From the NCBI RefSeq assembly GCF_002019765.1, contig NZ_KV917380.1:1890855-1954854 (forward strand): a DNA stretch of 64,000 nt, read 5' to 3'. The position numbers were made by a program, and so were the translations under genes. This DNA is from Shouchella oshimensis (lineage in GTDB: Bacteria > Bacillota > Bacilli > Bacillales > Bacillaceae_D). The notes under the pieces were generated by a model. That model saw nothing but the letters and a program-made list of their open reading frames with translations. It was not told where the DNA came from and did not search any database. Of this stretch, positions 45,945 to 55,570 are shown one piece after another (the stretch's first letter is position 1; every line of letters begins with the position of its first letter).

Positions 45945-45973
45945 GTCATAAATAAGGCTTGGCCGCATAAATT
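45945..45973 (+). promoter_or_regulatory. Possible sigma-E promoter of dacB operon
   Basis: GTCATAAAT and, after 12-13 bases, GCATAAATT resemble the sigma-E -35 (ATA-type) and -10 (CATA-type) elements. B. subtilis dacB-spmAB is sigma-E controlled. The match is partial and the spacer estimate approximate. Confidence 0.35.
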
Positions 45974-46006
45974 TCTATATAAACTGTGCGGGAGTTGAGC
46001 GGACTC

Positions 46007-47152
46007 ATGATAAAAAAAGGAACGGTATGTTTACTTATTTGGTGCTTTTTACTTTACTTACCGATAGACAGTATGTATGGAAAAGAGCAAGTGTCATTTC
46101 CTATATCTGGACAGGCTGCAATCTTAATGGAGCAAGAGTCAGGACGTGTCCTTTATGGTAAAAATGAACACCAGTCATTAAAAATAGCTAGTATCACAAA
46201 AATCATGACGGCGATTTTGGCGATTGAATCAGGCAAATTAGATGAGACTGTTCTTGTTTCAAAGCATGCAGAAGGGACAGAAGGATCTTCTCTCTATTTA
46301 GTTTCAGGAGAAAAAATGAAGCTAGAGGATTTAGTTTACGGGTTAATGATGAGAAGTGGAAATGATGCAGCAATTGCGATTGCTGAGCACGTTGGTGGCA
46401 GTGTAGATGGATTTGTTTATTTAATGAATGAAAAAGCAAAAGAAATTGGCATGTCTAATACGTTATTTCGTAATCCCCATGGATTAGATACGCACGACGA
46501 CCATTTGTCTAGCGCATATGATATGGCCATATTAACCCAGTATGCAATGACAAATGAAACGTTTCAAACGATTTCATCTACAAAAAAATACCGCTCTCAA
46601 GGTGAACATGTACGTGTATTTCATAATAAGAATCGATTGTTAACAGAGAAATATGATTATTCTACAGGAGGAAAAACAGGTTATACGAAGCTTGCAAAAC
46701 GTACTCTTGTTTCTACAGCCAGTAAAGACGGACTGAACTTAATTACGGTTACTCTCAACGATCCAAACGATTGGGACGATCACATGAACTTATTTAACTG
46801 GGGTTTTACGCAATTTAAGCTACACACTTTAATCGAAGCTGGGCCGCTTAATGTAAGGGCAGATGCATTTTATGAAGATCATCTCACTGTAAAACATCCA
46901 CTGGTTTACCCGTTAAGTGAAAATGAAAAAACGACGATAAAGCCTAAACTTGAACTAAAAGCTCCTCCTAAAGAAGGGTTTACAAATGAAGAACTTCAAC
47001 ATCCTGTAGGGAAAATGAAGTTTGTGGCGAATGGAGAAGAACTAGAAAGTACCCCTCTTTATTATGAAGAAGGGGAGAAAGAAGAAAAGCGTTCGTTTTG
47101 GCAAACCATTCGACAACTGTTTACGGTTGTTATTGGAGCTGGTTCTACGTGA
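46007..47152 (+). CDS. dacB: D-alanyl-D-alanine carboxypeptidase DacB (PBP5*)
   Basis: A sporulation-type penicillin-binding protein trimming the cortex peptidoglycan. Signal peptide (VCLLIWCFLLYLPIDSMYG), SxxK motif in KIASITKIMTAIL (near residue 60), SGN in MRSGNDAAIA (near 118) and KTG in STGGKTGYTKLA (near 220) are all present. Length fits B. subtilis DacB (382). ATG 46007 is favoured for its signal peptide, though GTG 45986 is open in frame. It overlaps spmA, exactly the B. subtilis dacB-spmA-spmB order. Confidence 0.93.
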   Translation: MIKKGTVCLLIWCFLLYLPIDSMYGKEQVSFPISGQAAILMEQESGRVLYGKNEHQSLKIASITKIMTAILAIESGKLDETVLVSKHAEGTEGSSLYLVSGEKMKLEDLVYGLMMRSGNDAAIAIAEHVGGSVDGFVYLMNEKAKEIGMSNTLFRNPHGLDTHDDHLSSAYDMAILTQYAMTNETFQTISSTKKYRSQGEHVRVFHNKNRLLTEKYDYSTGGKTGYTKLAKRTLVSTASKDGLNLITVTLNDPNDWDDHMNLFNWGFTQFKLHTLIEAGPLNVRADAFYEDHLTVKHPLVYPLSENEKTTIKPKLELKAPPKEGFTNEELQHPVGKMKFVANGEELESTPLYYEEGEKEEKRSFWQTIRQLFTVVIGAGST

Positions 47153-47745
47153 TTAACTATATTTGGGCAGGAATGTTACTCATTGGCTTAGTGTATGCAG
47201 CGATAAATGGAACGATGAGCGAAGTAACCGAAGGGGTTTTTACAGGTGCAAAAGAAGCGGTTGCGATTTGTATCGGATTAATAAGCGTCCTAACTTTCTG
47301 GCTAGGATTAATGAAAGTAGCCGAAACAGCAGGTATTTTAAAGCAATTAGCCAAACTCGTCCATCCGCTTGCCCGAAGAGTCTTTCCAGAAGTACCAAAG
47401 GATCATCCAGCAATGGGCTACATTTTGTCCAATTTAACTGCTAATGTATTTGGATTAGGGAATGCAGCTACACCGATGGGGATAAAAGCGATGGAAGAAT
47501 TGAAACGATTGAACGGAGGGAAGGACGAAGCGAGTCGTTCAATGATTACGCTCTTGGCTCTTAATACGGCATGTTTAACTCTTGTTCCTACGACCGTCAT
47601 CTCCATTCGGATGTCGTATGAATCTGAAGCGCCTACGGATATCGTTAGTACAACCATCTTTGCTTCAGGGTGCGCTATGATTGGTGCAATTTGTATCGAT
47701 CGTTTCTTCTATTACTTACGTAGCCGAAAGGGGCGGTCCTCTTAA
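47149..47745 (+). CDS. spmA: Spore maturation protein A
   Basis: A 198-residue membrane protein with a nucleoside-recognition (Gate) domain: VYAAINGTMSEVTEGVFTGAKEAVAICIGLISVLTFW and the helix NLTANVFGLGNAATPMG. SpmA and SpmB together aid spore core dehydration and heat resistance. GTG 47149 overlaps the dacB stop (GTGA) with GGAG upstream; the longer frame to 47098 lies inside dacB. Confidence 0.95.
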   Translation: MINYIWAGMLLIGLVYAAINGTMSEVTEGVFTGAKEAVAICIGLISVLTFWLGLMKVAETAGILKQLAKLVHPLARRVFPEVPKDHPAMGYILSNLTANVFGLGNAATPMGIKAMEELKRLNGGKDEASRSMITLLALNTACLTLVPTTVISIRMSYESEAPTDIVSTTIFASGCAMIGAICIDRFFYYLRSRKGRSS

Positions 47746-48279
47746 ATGGAATGGTTAACGGCGCTATCGGTTTGGATGATCCCTGTACTTATCGGTGCGG
47801 TTATTCTTATTGCTACACTTCGAAGAGTTCCTACATACGAGACGTTTGTTTCAGGTGCAAAAGAAGGCTTTGGAATGTCTGTTTCCATTATTCCTTACCT
47901 AGTGGGTATGCTCGTTGCTATTTACGTATTTCGTGCTTCAGGCGCAATGGAAGCCCTCGTTTCAGGGATGGCGCCATTCCTGTCTTGGTTTGGCGTTCCT
48001 GCTGATATTGTTCCTTTAGCGTTGTTAAGACCCATTTCTGGTACAGGTGCACTTGGGTTAATGACGGACTTAACCGCTGTACATGGACCTGACTCTTACA
48101 TTGGGCGACTAGCAGCGACCTTACAAGGAAGTACAGATACGACTTTTTATATTCTCACGGTCTATTTTGGAGCAGTAGGGATTAAAAAGATGGGTGATGC
48201 GTTAAAAGTAGGTTTACTTGCAGATTTAGTAGGCATTATTGCCGCTATTTTTATTGTCAGCCTTATTTTTGGATCGTAA
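47746..48279 (+). CDS. spmB: Spore maturation protein B
   Basis: A 177-residue membrane partner of SpmA, also with the Gate fold: FVSGAKEGFGMSVSIIPYLVGMLVAIYVF and LLRPISGTGALGLMTDL. It starts immediately after the spmA stop. A terminator follows, so dacB-spmA-spmB forms one unit. Confidence 0.95.
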   Translation: MEWLTALSVWMIPVLIGAVILIATLRRVPTYETFVSGAKEGFGMSVSIIPYLVGMLVAIYVFRASGAMEALVSGMAPFLSWFGVPADIVPLALLRPISGTGALGLMTDLTAVHGPDSYIGRLAATLQGSTDTTFYILTVYFGAVGIKKMGDALKVGLLADLVGIIAAIFIVSLIFGS

Positions 48280-48289
48280 TATTTAGATG

Positions 48290-48340
48290 AAACGCGTTTG
48301 AAGGAAGCTTGCAAGGAGGCTTCTATCTAACGCGTTTTTT
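48290..48340 (+). terminator. Terminator of dacB-spmAB
   Basis: AAACGCGTT pairs with AACGCGTTT; inside, GAAG/CTTC extend it, and TTTT follows. It lies 10 bases after spmB. Confidence 0.75.
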
Positions 48341-48420
48341 GTTTTTTGAAGGCGTATTCTTTTACGAGCTACTTGTAACAGTAAAGAAAAGTCGTTATGA
48401 TGATGCAAGAGGTGAGAAAG

Positions 48421-49149
48421 ATGGAACGATTACAGAAAGTTATCGCTCAAGCAGGCGTGGCATCAAGACGAAAAGCAGAAGAGTATATTACGGCTGGTCG
48501 TGTACAAGTGAACGGCAAAAAGGTGACAGAATTAGGTGTGAAAGTAAATCCAAATAAAGATCGAGTTGAAGTAGACGGTGTTCCCTTGGACAAAGAAGAG
48601 CCTGTTTATTATTTACTTTATAAACCCACTGGTGTTATCTCCACATCAAACGATGAGAAAGGACGAAAAAAGGTAACGGATTTAATTGATGTATCCCAGC
48701 GTATCTACCCTGTTGGTCGTTTGGATTATGACACATCAGGGTTATTGTTATTAACAAATGACGGCGAATTTGCCAATTTATTAATGCACCCAAAATTTAA
48801 AATTGAAAAAGAATATGTTGTGAAAGTTAAGGGCATACCTGATCGAAAAGAGTTAAAACAGCTTGAAACTGGCATAAAGTTAGAAGACGGGGTAACAGCT
48901 CCTGCAAAAGTCAAAATGCTATCAAGTGATCGCAAAAAAAACACCGCGATTATCCGTATCATTATTCATGAAGGAAAGAATCGACAAGTTCGTAGAATGA
49001 TGGAAGCCCTCGGTTACCAAGTAGAAAAGTTAAAGCGAGAACGGTTTGGTTTTTTAACATTAGGTAACTTAAATTCAGGTGACTATCGCGTCATTAAACC
49101 AATGGAAGTCAAACAATTAAAAGAAATGGCTGTCACGAAACCGTCATAA
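48421..49149 (+). CDS. rluB: 23S rRNA pseudouridine synthase RluB
   Basis: A 242-residue enzyme modifying 23S rRNA (uridine 2605 in E. coli). An S4 RNA-binding domain (residues 1-60: RLQKVIAQAGVASRRKAEEYI) precedes the RsuA-type catalytic domain with Asp in YPVGRLDYDTSGLLLLTNDG. GAGGTGAGAAAG precedes ATG 48421. The B. subtilis homologue (YpuL) is also found between spmB and resA. Confidence 0.94.
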   Translation: MERLQKVIAQAGVASRRKAEEYITAGRVQVNGKKVTELGVKVNPNKDRVEVDGVPLDKEEPVYYLLYKPTGVISTSNDEKGRKKVTDLIDVSQRIYPVGRLDYDTSGLLLLTNDGEFANLLMHPKFKIEKEYVVKVKGIPDRKELKQLETGIKLEDGVTAPAKVKMLSSDRKKNTAIIRIIIHEGKNRQVRRMMEALGYQVEKLKRERFGFLTLGNLNSGDYRVIKPMEVKQLKEMAVTKPS

Positions 49150-49156
49150 AAAAATG

Positions 49157-49184
49157 TTAATTCATTTCTGTCCCACGTTATAAT
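49157..49184 (+). promoter_or_regulatory. Possible resA promoter
   Basis: TATAAT (49179-49184) is an excellent -10; TTAATT (49157-49162), 16 bases upstream, is a weak -35. ResD-dependent activation would suit a weak -35. It would transcribe resABC. Confidence 0.4.
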
Positions 49185-49229
49185 AGAACTGTACGAAAAC
49201 GTTCACAAATGGAAAGGGGGGCGCATCCG

Positions 49230-49757
49230 TTGAGTAAAAAAAAGCGTTCAATCACTCGACTAATGATTTTACTAATCATTGCGGGTGCAGTTGGCTATAC
49301 GTTTTATGCCAATTCTCAATCAAACGATGGGGTCGTTCGCGCAGGAGATCAAGCTGAAAACTTTGCTTTGCGGGATTTAGACGATAATCGCTTTGAAATG
49401 GCACAGCAAGAAGGAAAAGGGGTCTTTGTTAATTTTTGGGCCACTTATTGTGAACCATGTGAACGAGAAATGCCTCATATTGAAAATGTATATAAAGACT
49501 ATAAAGGTGACGTTGAAATGATTGCCATCAATGTGGACGAGTCTGAGTTAACAGTCGATACATTTGTATCTCGCCATAAGTTATCGTTTCCCATTGCTAT
49601 TGACAGAAGACAAGAGGTTACAAGAGCTTATGGTATTCGACCTTTGCCAGCAACACTGGTCATTGATGAACATGGTGAAGTTCAACACTATTATCAAGGT
49701 GAAATGACAGAGGTAATGGTAAGGGAGTTTTTTGAAAAGGTAGTACCCGAGGGGTAA
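49230..49757 (+). CDS. resA: Thiol-disulfide oxidoreductase ResA
   Basis: A 175-residue membrane-tethered thioredoxin-fold protein reducing apocytochrome c on the outer face. One N-terminal helix ([16 protein letters not shown]), the active site CEPC in [12 protein letters not shown] and the cis-Pro in RPLPATLVI are seen. TTG 49230 is chosen, since AAAGGGGGG occupies the region of the alternative ATG 49209. It is first of resABC. Confidence 0.94.
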   Translation: MSKKKRSITRLMILLIIAGAVGYTFYANSQSNDGVVRAGDQAENFALRDLDDNRFEMAQQEGKGVFVNFWATYCEPCEREMPHIENVYKDYKGDVEMIAINVDESELTVDTFVSRHKLSFPIAIDRRQEVTRAYGIRPLPATLVIDEHGEVQHYYQGEMTEVMVREFFEKVVPEG

Positions 49758-49772
49758 GACGGGGGTGAAAAA

Positions 49773-51431
49773 ATGAAAGACAAACTTAAAACGTGTGAAT
49801 GCGGTCATATTCATAAAGAAGGAACAGACATGTGTGCAGCTTGCGGAAAACCTCTAACAGACGAGGCCAAATCCGAAGGTGTTAACATGCGCTATGAAGG
49901 GGCAGCCATCCGTTCTAAAAAACAAAGACGAACGATACTGGATCAGATTTGGGCTTTTTTTTCATCAGTAAAAGTCGGTATATGGATTATTATCATTCTA
50001 CTTGTAGCTTCAGCAGTAGGGACGTTGTTTCCTCAGGAAAATCTCCGTCCTGGTATAGAAGATGCTGCGACCTTTTATGAGCGAGAATATGGATCGATTG
50101 GTTTACTTTATTATAATCTAGGATTAAACGAACTTTACAGTTCTTGGTGGTACATAGCTTTAATCGTTGCTTTAGCGGTTTCCATTGTTGTGGCTAGTTT
50201 TGACCGGGGCATTCCGTTATACAAAGCATTAAAAGCTCAGCGAGTAACACGTCACGCTCATTTTATGACACGTCAACGTCTGTTTGCTGCAACAAAAGCG
50301 TCAGCATCAACCTCAGACGATTTAGAAAAAGTGACTGTAGCGTTAAAGAAGAAGCGTTATACTATACGCGAAGAAAATGGCAATTTATTAGCTGAGAAAA
50401 ATCGGTTCGCTCGTTGGGGCCCTTATGTCAATCATGTAGGCTTAATTTTATTTTTAGCTGGTTGCTTAATGCGCTATTTACCAGGTATGTATGTGGATAC
50501 GACGATGTGGATTCGTGAAGGAGAGCGTGCGCCTGTTCCGGAGGCGTCGGAGTATCTCGTGGAAAACCGTGGCTTTTCAATTGACTATTATGACCCTGAA
50601 GATGATCGTTTCCAAGATGCATTCGCCAACAGTAATGGACTTGTCACAGAATCATTTATGACCGACGCAGTGTTATACAAGAGATCGGGAATTCTTGGGG
50701 ATGATTCAATTGAAAAAGTAGATGAAAAAAACATCTTTGTAAACGATCCGCTAAAGTTTGATTCCTTTTCTCTTTATCAAACCGACTATCGTGAAAATGA
50801 ACTGCATGAAATGACGTTTACATTGGAACAAAAAGAAACAAATGAAACGTTTGGCGAGTTAACGATTAACCTTATTAATCCAGAAGGAACCTATGATTTA
50901 GGCGACGGCTATGAAGTACGGCTAGTAAACTATTTCCCTAATTTTTATATGAACTCAAATAATGAGCCGTCAACCCGTAACAATATTCCGGATAATCCGT
51001 ATTTCATATTTGAAATGATAACACCAGACACGCCTGAAGGAGAGACAAGTGTTGTTGGAATTCAGCAAAACTTAGAGCCATTGCAGGAAAACGAGTACAA
51101 AATGACATTTGTTGATGTGGAATTAGCGAATGTTAGTATTTTAACGGTACGAAAAGATCAAACATTACCTCTATTAATTGCAGGTGGTAGCATTTTTATT
51201 ATTGGTCTTGTTCAAGGCTCCTATTGGGCACATCGACGTGTTTGGATTCAGCAAACAGATGGAAAAGTATGGATTGCAGGTCATACGAATCGTAACTGGC
51301 TTTCTTTTCAAAAAGAACTAAGTGAAAGTCTTGAAGATACGAACTTGTTAACTCCGATGGATCAAGAAGAACAAAAGGAATCAGATGGTTCAGCGGACGT
51401 TTCGGGGCAAAAAGGAGATAAACATGCTTAA
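49773..51431 (+). CDS. resB: Cytochrome c biogenesis protein ResB
   Basis: A 552-residue membrane protein of system II cytochrome c maturation, working with ResC to move and attach haem. A small N-terminal Cys4 ribbon (CECGH...CAACGKP) precedes four helices (VKVGIWIIIILLVASAVGTLF first) and a large extracytoplasmic domain. B. subtilis ResB has the same layout. GGGGGTGAAAA precedes the ATG. It overlaps resC by eight bases. Confidence 0.94.
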   Translation: MKDKLKTCECGHIHKEGTDMCAACGKPLTDEAKSEGVNMRYEGAAIRSKKQRRTILDQIWAFFSSVKVGIWIIIILLVASAVGTLFPQENLRPGIEDAATFYEREYGSIGLLYYNLGLNELYSSWWYIALIVALAVSIVVASFDRGIPLYKALKAQRVTRHAHFMTRQRLFAATKASASTSDDLEKVTVALKKKRYTIREENGNLLAEKNRFARWGPYVNHVGLILFLAGCLMRYLPGMYVDTTMWIREGERAPVPEASEYLVENRGFSIDYYDPEDDRFQDAFANSNGLVTESFMTDAVLYKRSGILGDDSIEKVDEKNIFVNDPLKFDSFSLYQTDYRENELHEMTFTLEQKETNETFGELTINLINPEGTYDLGDGYEVRLVNYFPNFYMNSNNEPSTRNNIPDNPYFIFEMITPDTPEGETSVVGIQQNLEPLQENEYKMTFVDVELANVSILTVRKDQTLPLLIAGGSIFIIGLVQGSYWAHRRVWIQQTDGKVWIAGHTNRNWLSFQKELSESLEDTNLLTPMDQEEQKESDGSADVSGQKGDKHA

Positions 51432-52614
51432 TCTAAGTTTTAATTTATTGCTATTTGCTTTTTTTGCTTTTTTAACGGCAACGGTTTTATTTGCCTTATC
51501 ATTAGCAAAACAACGTAAAGAACAAGAGCAGAAGCAAACAAAAGCAAGCAAATGGGGTTTGGTGTTTTCTTTACTTGGTTTAGCGCTTTCCCTTGGCTAC
51601 TTTTTTGCTAGATGGTCGGTTTCTGGTCATGCACCTGTGAGCAATATGTTCGAATACATGACAGCGCTAGCTATTGCCATTTCCCTTGCGTTTTGTATTA
51701 TTTATTTTATTTATCCAGCTCGTGCCGATGTGGTAGGGTTGTTTACGATGCCAACAGTGATGCTTCTCATTGTGTATGCGTCAACCTTCTCAACAGCTGT
51801 TGCACCACTTGTGCCATCACTGCAAATGCCACTCATGTTAAAGTTACATATTATTACAACCGCAATTGGACAAGGCTTGCTTGCAATTGGTTTTGCAGCG
51901 GGATTAGCCTATTTAATTCGCACCCTTGATTTAAAGCAAAAAAGTTGGAAGCCACGTATTATTGAGCTTATGATGTACGGGCTACTATGTGTAGTTGCTC
52001 ATTCTCTTGTTGCCCACGGCTTTGCGGCAGCAGATTATGAAGTAACGTTTAGCTATATAGATGAAAATGAACAAGAGGCAACGATGGTATATGAAGTACC
52101 ACCGATTGTAGGACCAAATCAATGGGAAAGTCAGACAGAAAATGGAATGGATCCATTCTTTGCTGTACCGGGCAATATTGAAGCAAGTGATTTTAACACA
52201 TTAATTTGGGCGTTTGCCATTGGTGCCGTTCTGTACTGGGTGATTCGTCTTCTTATTCGTAAACGGATTAGTTTAGCCATACAACCGCTATTAAAAGTAA
52301 CAAATCCTTTAACATTAGATGAATTTAGCTATCGCGCTATTGCAATTGGATTCCCTGTCTTCGCTCTCGGAGGATTAATCTTTGCTATGATCTGGGCACA
52401 AATTGCATGGTCACGTTTTTGGGGTTGGGATCCAAAAGAAGTATGGGCATTAATTACGTTTTTGTTCTATGCCGCCTATCTTCACTTACGCTTAAACAAA
52501 GGCTGGCACGGAGAAAAATCCGCTTGGCTATGCGTTATTGGATTCGCTATTATTATGTTCAACCTCGTTTTTGTTAACTTAGTTATTGCTGGGTTACATT
52601 CCTACGCTTCGTAA
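51424..52614 (+). CDS. resC: Cytochrome c biogenesis protein ResC
   Basis: A 396-residue CcsA-type haem-handling membrane protein. The Trp-rich segment WGWDPKEVWALITFLFYAAYLH is the haem-binding signature, and His residues flank it (for example VAHSLVAHG and LRLNKGWHG). AAAGGAGATAAAC precedes ATG 51424, inside the resB end. A terminator lies between resC and resD, so resDE may have extra promoters. Confidence 0.95.
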   Translation: MLNLSFNLLLFAFFAFLTATVLFALSLAKQRKEQEQKQTKASKWGLVFSLLGLALSLGYFFARWSVSGHAPVSNMFEYMTALAIAISLAFCIIYFIYPARADVVGLFTMPTVMLLIVYASTFSTAVAPLVPSLQMPLMLKLHIITTAIGQGLLAIGFAAGLAYLIRTLDLKQKSWKPRIIELMMYGLLCVVAHSLVAHGFAAADYEVTFSYIDENEQEATMVYEVPPIVGPNQWESQTENGMDPFFAVPGNIEASDFNTLIWAFAIGAVLYWVIRLLIRKRISLAIQPLLKVTNPLTLDEFSYRAIAIGFPVFALGGLIFAMIWAQIAWSRFWGWDPKEVWALITFLFYAAYLHLRLNKGWHGEKSAWLCVIGFAIIMFNLVFVNLVIAGLHSYAS

Positions 52615-52631
52615 GGAAACGAATGATGACG

Positions 52632-52658
52632 GAATTGTTACAAATGATTTGTAGCAAT
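52632..52658 (+). terminator. Terminator after resABC
   Basis: GAATTGTTACAAA pairs with TTTGTAGCAATTC (one mismatch) around TGA, followed by eight T. Confidence 0.85.
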
Positions 52659-52792
52659 TCTTTTTTTTGTGGAAAATTGCGCTTCAAGATTGGCGATTTG
52701 TTTTTCAACCATGGTAGACTAAAGAGGATCGTATACTAAAACAGCTCCAGCATGTTCATAATGAATAAAGATAGGTATAGAGGAGGTCTATA

Positions 52793-53509
52793 ATGGATTA
52801 TCAACCAAGTATTTTAGTTGTAGATGATGAAGATCGTATTCGACGATTGTTAAAAATGTATCTAGAAAGAGAAGACTATCAAATAGATGAAGCAACAAAC
52901 GGTGAAGAGGCTCTCGCTAAAGCACTTGAAGTGGACTATGATTTAATTTTACTTGATGTAATGATGCCTGGTATGGATGGAATCGAAATGTGCCAACAGC
53001 TACGACTATCAAAATCTACTCCGGTTATGATGCTAACAGCAAAGGGAGAAGAAGCAAATCGGGTACAAGGATTTGAAGTTGGTGCAGATGATTATATCGT
53101 TAAACCGTTTAGCCCACGGGAAGTTGTGTTGCGAGTAAAAGCAATGCTAAGACGAGCTTCTGCAACTCAATTTGTTCAAACAGATACGCAAACAAAAGAT
53201 TTGCTTGTTTTTGGTCCGTTATCAATTGATAACGATGCCCATCGTGTAAGTGTAAACCAACAAGAAATTAATTTAACACCAAAAGAATATGAGCTGCTCT
53301 ATTATTTAGCTCAATCGCCAGACAAGGTTTTCTCAAGAGAACAGCTATTAAAGGACGTCTGGAACTATGAGTTTTTTGGCGATTTGCGAACAGTGGATAC
53401 CCACATTAAACGCTTACGAGAGAAATTGAATCGAGTGTCACCAGAAGTTTCAGCCATTATATCAACGGTTTGGGGTGTCGGTTATAAATTTGAGGCAGTT
53501 AGCGGCTAA
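52793..53509 (+). CDS. resD: Response regulator ResD
   Basis: A 238-residue OmpR-family regulator. Receiver domain (acidic VVDDEDRIRR, phospho-Asp in LLDVMMPGMDG, Lys in IVKPFSPRE) and winged-helix domain (LTPKEYELLYYLAQ, RTVDTHIKRLREKL). In B. subtilis ResD controls aerobic and anaerobic respiration genes such as resA and ctaA. AGAGGAGGTC lies before the ATG. Confidence 0.95.
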   Translation: MDYQPSILVVDDEDRIRRLLKMYLEREDYQIDEATNGEEALAKALEVDYDLILLDVMMPGMDGIEMCQQLRLSKSTPVMMLTAKGEEANRVQGFEVGADDYIVKPFSPREVVLRVKAMLRRASATQFVQTDTQTKDLLVFGPLSIDNDAHRVSVNQQEINLTPKEYELLYYLAQSPDKVFSREQLLKDVWNYEFFGDLRTVDTHIKRLREKLNRVSPEVSAIISTVWGVGYKFEAVSG

Positions 53510-55284
53510 TGCTCTGGCAAAGTGTAGTAGGGAAGCTTTGGTTGACCATTCTTTTACTTGTTACGGTCGTGTTAACGGTTTTAATGGTGATGATGCTTCG
53601 CTTTACGGAAACTAGTACAATTGAAGAGGCTGAAACAAGGCTTAATAGCTATGCAAATATGGCGATTTCAACGCTAGAAAGTCACGATGGTCTTGATGGT
53701 TCGTATGAGTATTTAGAAACGATTAGTCAGGAGTTTTCGGTTCATCTATTGCTTGTAGATAGCCAAACAGGAGTATGGAGTACAGCTGCAGGTCGCGAAG
53801 GCGAAATGATTGCTTCTGAATTAATTGAAGGATGGTCTTCTTTCGATGAACGTGTGATTGAAACCGAAAGTTACTCACTTGCTGGAGGCGAAGATGACAA
53901 AACAGAAATGATTATTTTAGGAGCACCTGTGCAAACAGATGAACTAGACGCCATGATTTTTCTCTATCAGCCTTTATCGGCTATTGAAGAAGCGGCATCT
54001 GAAACGCGTAGACTCATTTATTTGTCCGCAGGTATCGCGCTTATTTTAACAACGATTTTTGCCTTTTTCTTATCCTCGCGTATCACGGCTCCGATTCGAA
54101 TTATGAGGCAAGCTGCGTTAGAAGTAGCTCAAGGGAAGTTTCATACTAAAGTACCGATTTTGACTCAAGACGAAATTGGTCAGCTTGCTATTGCCTTTAA
54201 TCGGATGCGTAGAGAATTGAATCGCAACATTTCTGAGCTAAATCAGGAAAAGGAACAGTTATCGAGAATTTTATTAAGTATGGCTGATGGTGTCATAACA
54301 TTTGATAAACACGGTTTAATTCGAATTACCAACCCGCAAGCTGATCATGTCATCCAAATGATGCTGTATGAGGAAGGCGAGGCGGACGTAGGGTCAAAAG
54401 TAAAAGTACCAACACAATTGAGACCTCTTTTTGAACGTGTTGTTGAACAAGAGCATGAAGAACTGCTTGAAAAAACAGTTCAAGGAAGAAGCATGGCTAT
54501 TTTAATGGCGCCATTATACGAAGGTCAATATATCCGTGGTGCTGTAGCTGTTGTGCGAGACGTGACAGAAGAGCGTCGACACGATAAGTTACGTAAAGAT
54601 TTTATCGCGAATGTTTCACACGAATTACGTACGCCTATTTCTATGCTACAGGGGTATAGTGAAGCAATCGTCGATGGCGTCACATCTACGGAAAAGGAAC
54701 AAAAAGAAGTAGCACAAATTATTTACGATGAGTCGTTACGAATGGGGCGGCTAGTCAATGAATTACTAGATTTAGCTCGAATGGAAGCAGGGTATATTGA
54801 GTTAAATATGGAGGAAATGGGGCTCCAGGATTACTTAGAGCGAATCGTCCGTAAGTTTTCTAGTTACGTAAAATCTGAAGAAATTGATATCCAGCTATTG
54901 TATGAGCAAAAAGATACAACCGCTTTATTTGATCCGGATCGCATAGAGCAAGTATTAACGAACCTCATTCATAATGCCATTCGTCATACTGAGAAAGGCG
55001 GCTATGTGCACCTTAGCTATGAACGAGATGAAAAAGCGAACATTTTCTCTGTACATGACTCAGGTTCTGGGATTCCTGAAGAAGATTTACCTTACGTATT
55101 TGAACGGTTTTATAAAGCGGACAAGGCACGGACTAGACAGCGCGGTGGTACTGGACTAGGTTTAGCAATAGCAAAAAACATTGTTGAAGCCCACGGCGGT
55201 ACGATATCAGTCCAAAGTAAAGTAGGGGATGGTACAGTCTTTCGGTTCACGATTCCTCGAAAAATGAATAGAGATGGCGAATAA
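53509..55284 (+). CDS. resE: Sensor histidine kinase ResE
   Basis: A 591-residue membrane kinase: two helices (residues about 10-32 and 165-188) around an extracytoplasmic domain, HAMP, a PAS region (LSMADGVITFDKHGLIRITNPQ), HisKA with NVSHELRTPISMLQGYSEA, and HATPase motifs NLIHNAIRHT, GSGIPEEDLPYVFERFY and GTGLGLAIA. Its ATG overlaps the resD stop (TAATG). It signals redox state to ResD. Confidence 0.95.
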   Translation: MLWQSVVGKLWLTILLLVTVVLTVLMVMMLRFTETSTIEEAETRLNSYANMAISTLESHDGLDGSYEYLETISQEFSVHLLLVDSQTGVWSTAAGREGEMIASELIEGWSSFDERVIETESYSLAGGEDDKTEMIILGAPVQTDELDAMIFLYQPLSAIEEAASETRRLIYLSAGIALILTTIFAFFLSSRITAPIRIMRQAALEVAQGKFHTKVPILTQDEIGQLAIAFNRMRRELNRNISELNQEKEQLSRILLSMADGVITFDKHGLIRITNPQADHVIQMMLYEEGEADVGSKVKVPTQLRPLFERVVEQEHEELLEKTVQGRSMAILMAPLYEGQYIRGAVAVVRDVTEERRHDKLRKDFIANVSHELRTPISMLQGYSEAIVDGVTSTEKEQKEVAQIIYDESLRMGRLVNELLDLARMEAGYIELNMEEMGLQDYLERIVRKFSSYVKSEEIDIQLLYEQKDTTALFDPDRIEQVLTNLIHNAIRHTEKGGYVHLSYERDEKANIFSVHDSGSGIPEEDLPYVFERFYKADKARTRQRGGTGLGLAIAKNIVEAHGGTISVQSKVGDGTVFRFTIPRKMNRDGE

Positions 55285-55336
55285 AGACGATCTTTTTTGT
55301 TTCATAAGAAACAAAACCGTGGTAGTCTAAAAGAAA

Positions 55337-55457
55337 CCAATAACGTCTAAACGGATACAGCCTAAGCGCTGTCTAACAGGGGAAGCTAGTGAAAATCTAG
55401 CACGGACCCGCCACTGTAAATACGTACTCGTATAAGTCAGATAACCTGCCGTTATGT
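55337..55457 (+). promoter_or_regulatory. Cobalamin riboswitch
   Basis: The conserved B12-box is clear: GGGGAAGCTAGTGAAAATC, GCACGGACCCGCCACTGTAA and AAGTCAGATAACCTGCC, with ATAACG/CGTTAT closing P1. It precedes btuC-btuD. Adenosylcobalamin binding should shut the operon through the terminator at 55510-55544. Confidence 0.95.
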
Positions 55458-55509
55458 AGAACGTAATCTTTCGTGGACTAAAGAACCATTGTTAAAAGTA
55501 GCAATGTTG

Positions 55510-55544
55510 AAGCAGCACATACGTTCATATGTGCTGCTTTTTTT
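55510..55544 (+). terminator. B12-riboswitch terminator
   Basis: AAGCAGCACATA pairs with TATGTGCTGCTT around CGTTCA, followed by TTTTT; about 27 bases before btuC. Confidence 0.9.
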
Positions 55545-55570
55545 GTCTTGAGGAAAGCAAGGAGTGAAAA

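Noticed and set aside
53160-53225. Possible frameshift or domain break in resD
   Set aside because: The linker is longer than in some regulators but the frame is intact and both domains are complete.
55295-55316. TTTTGTTTCATAAGAAACAAAA palindrome after resE
   Set aside because: AT-rich symmetric stem with no T-run beyond it on +; it may be part of the cobalamin leader promoter region, but termination of resDE there is not convincing.
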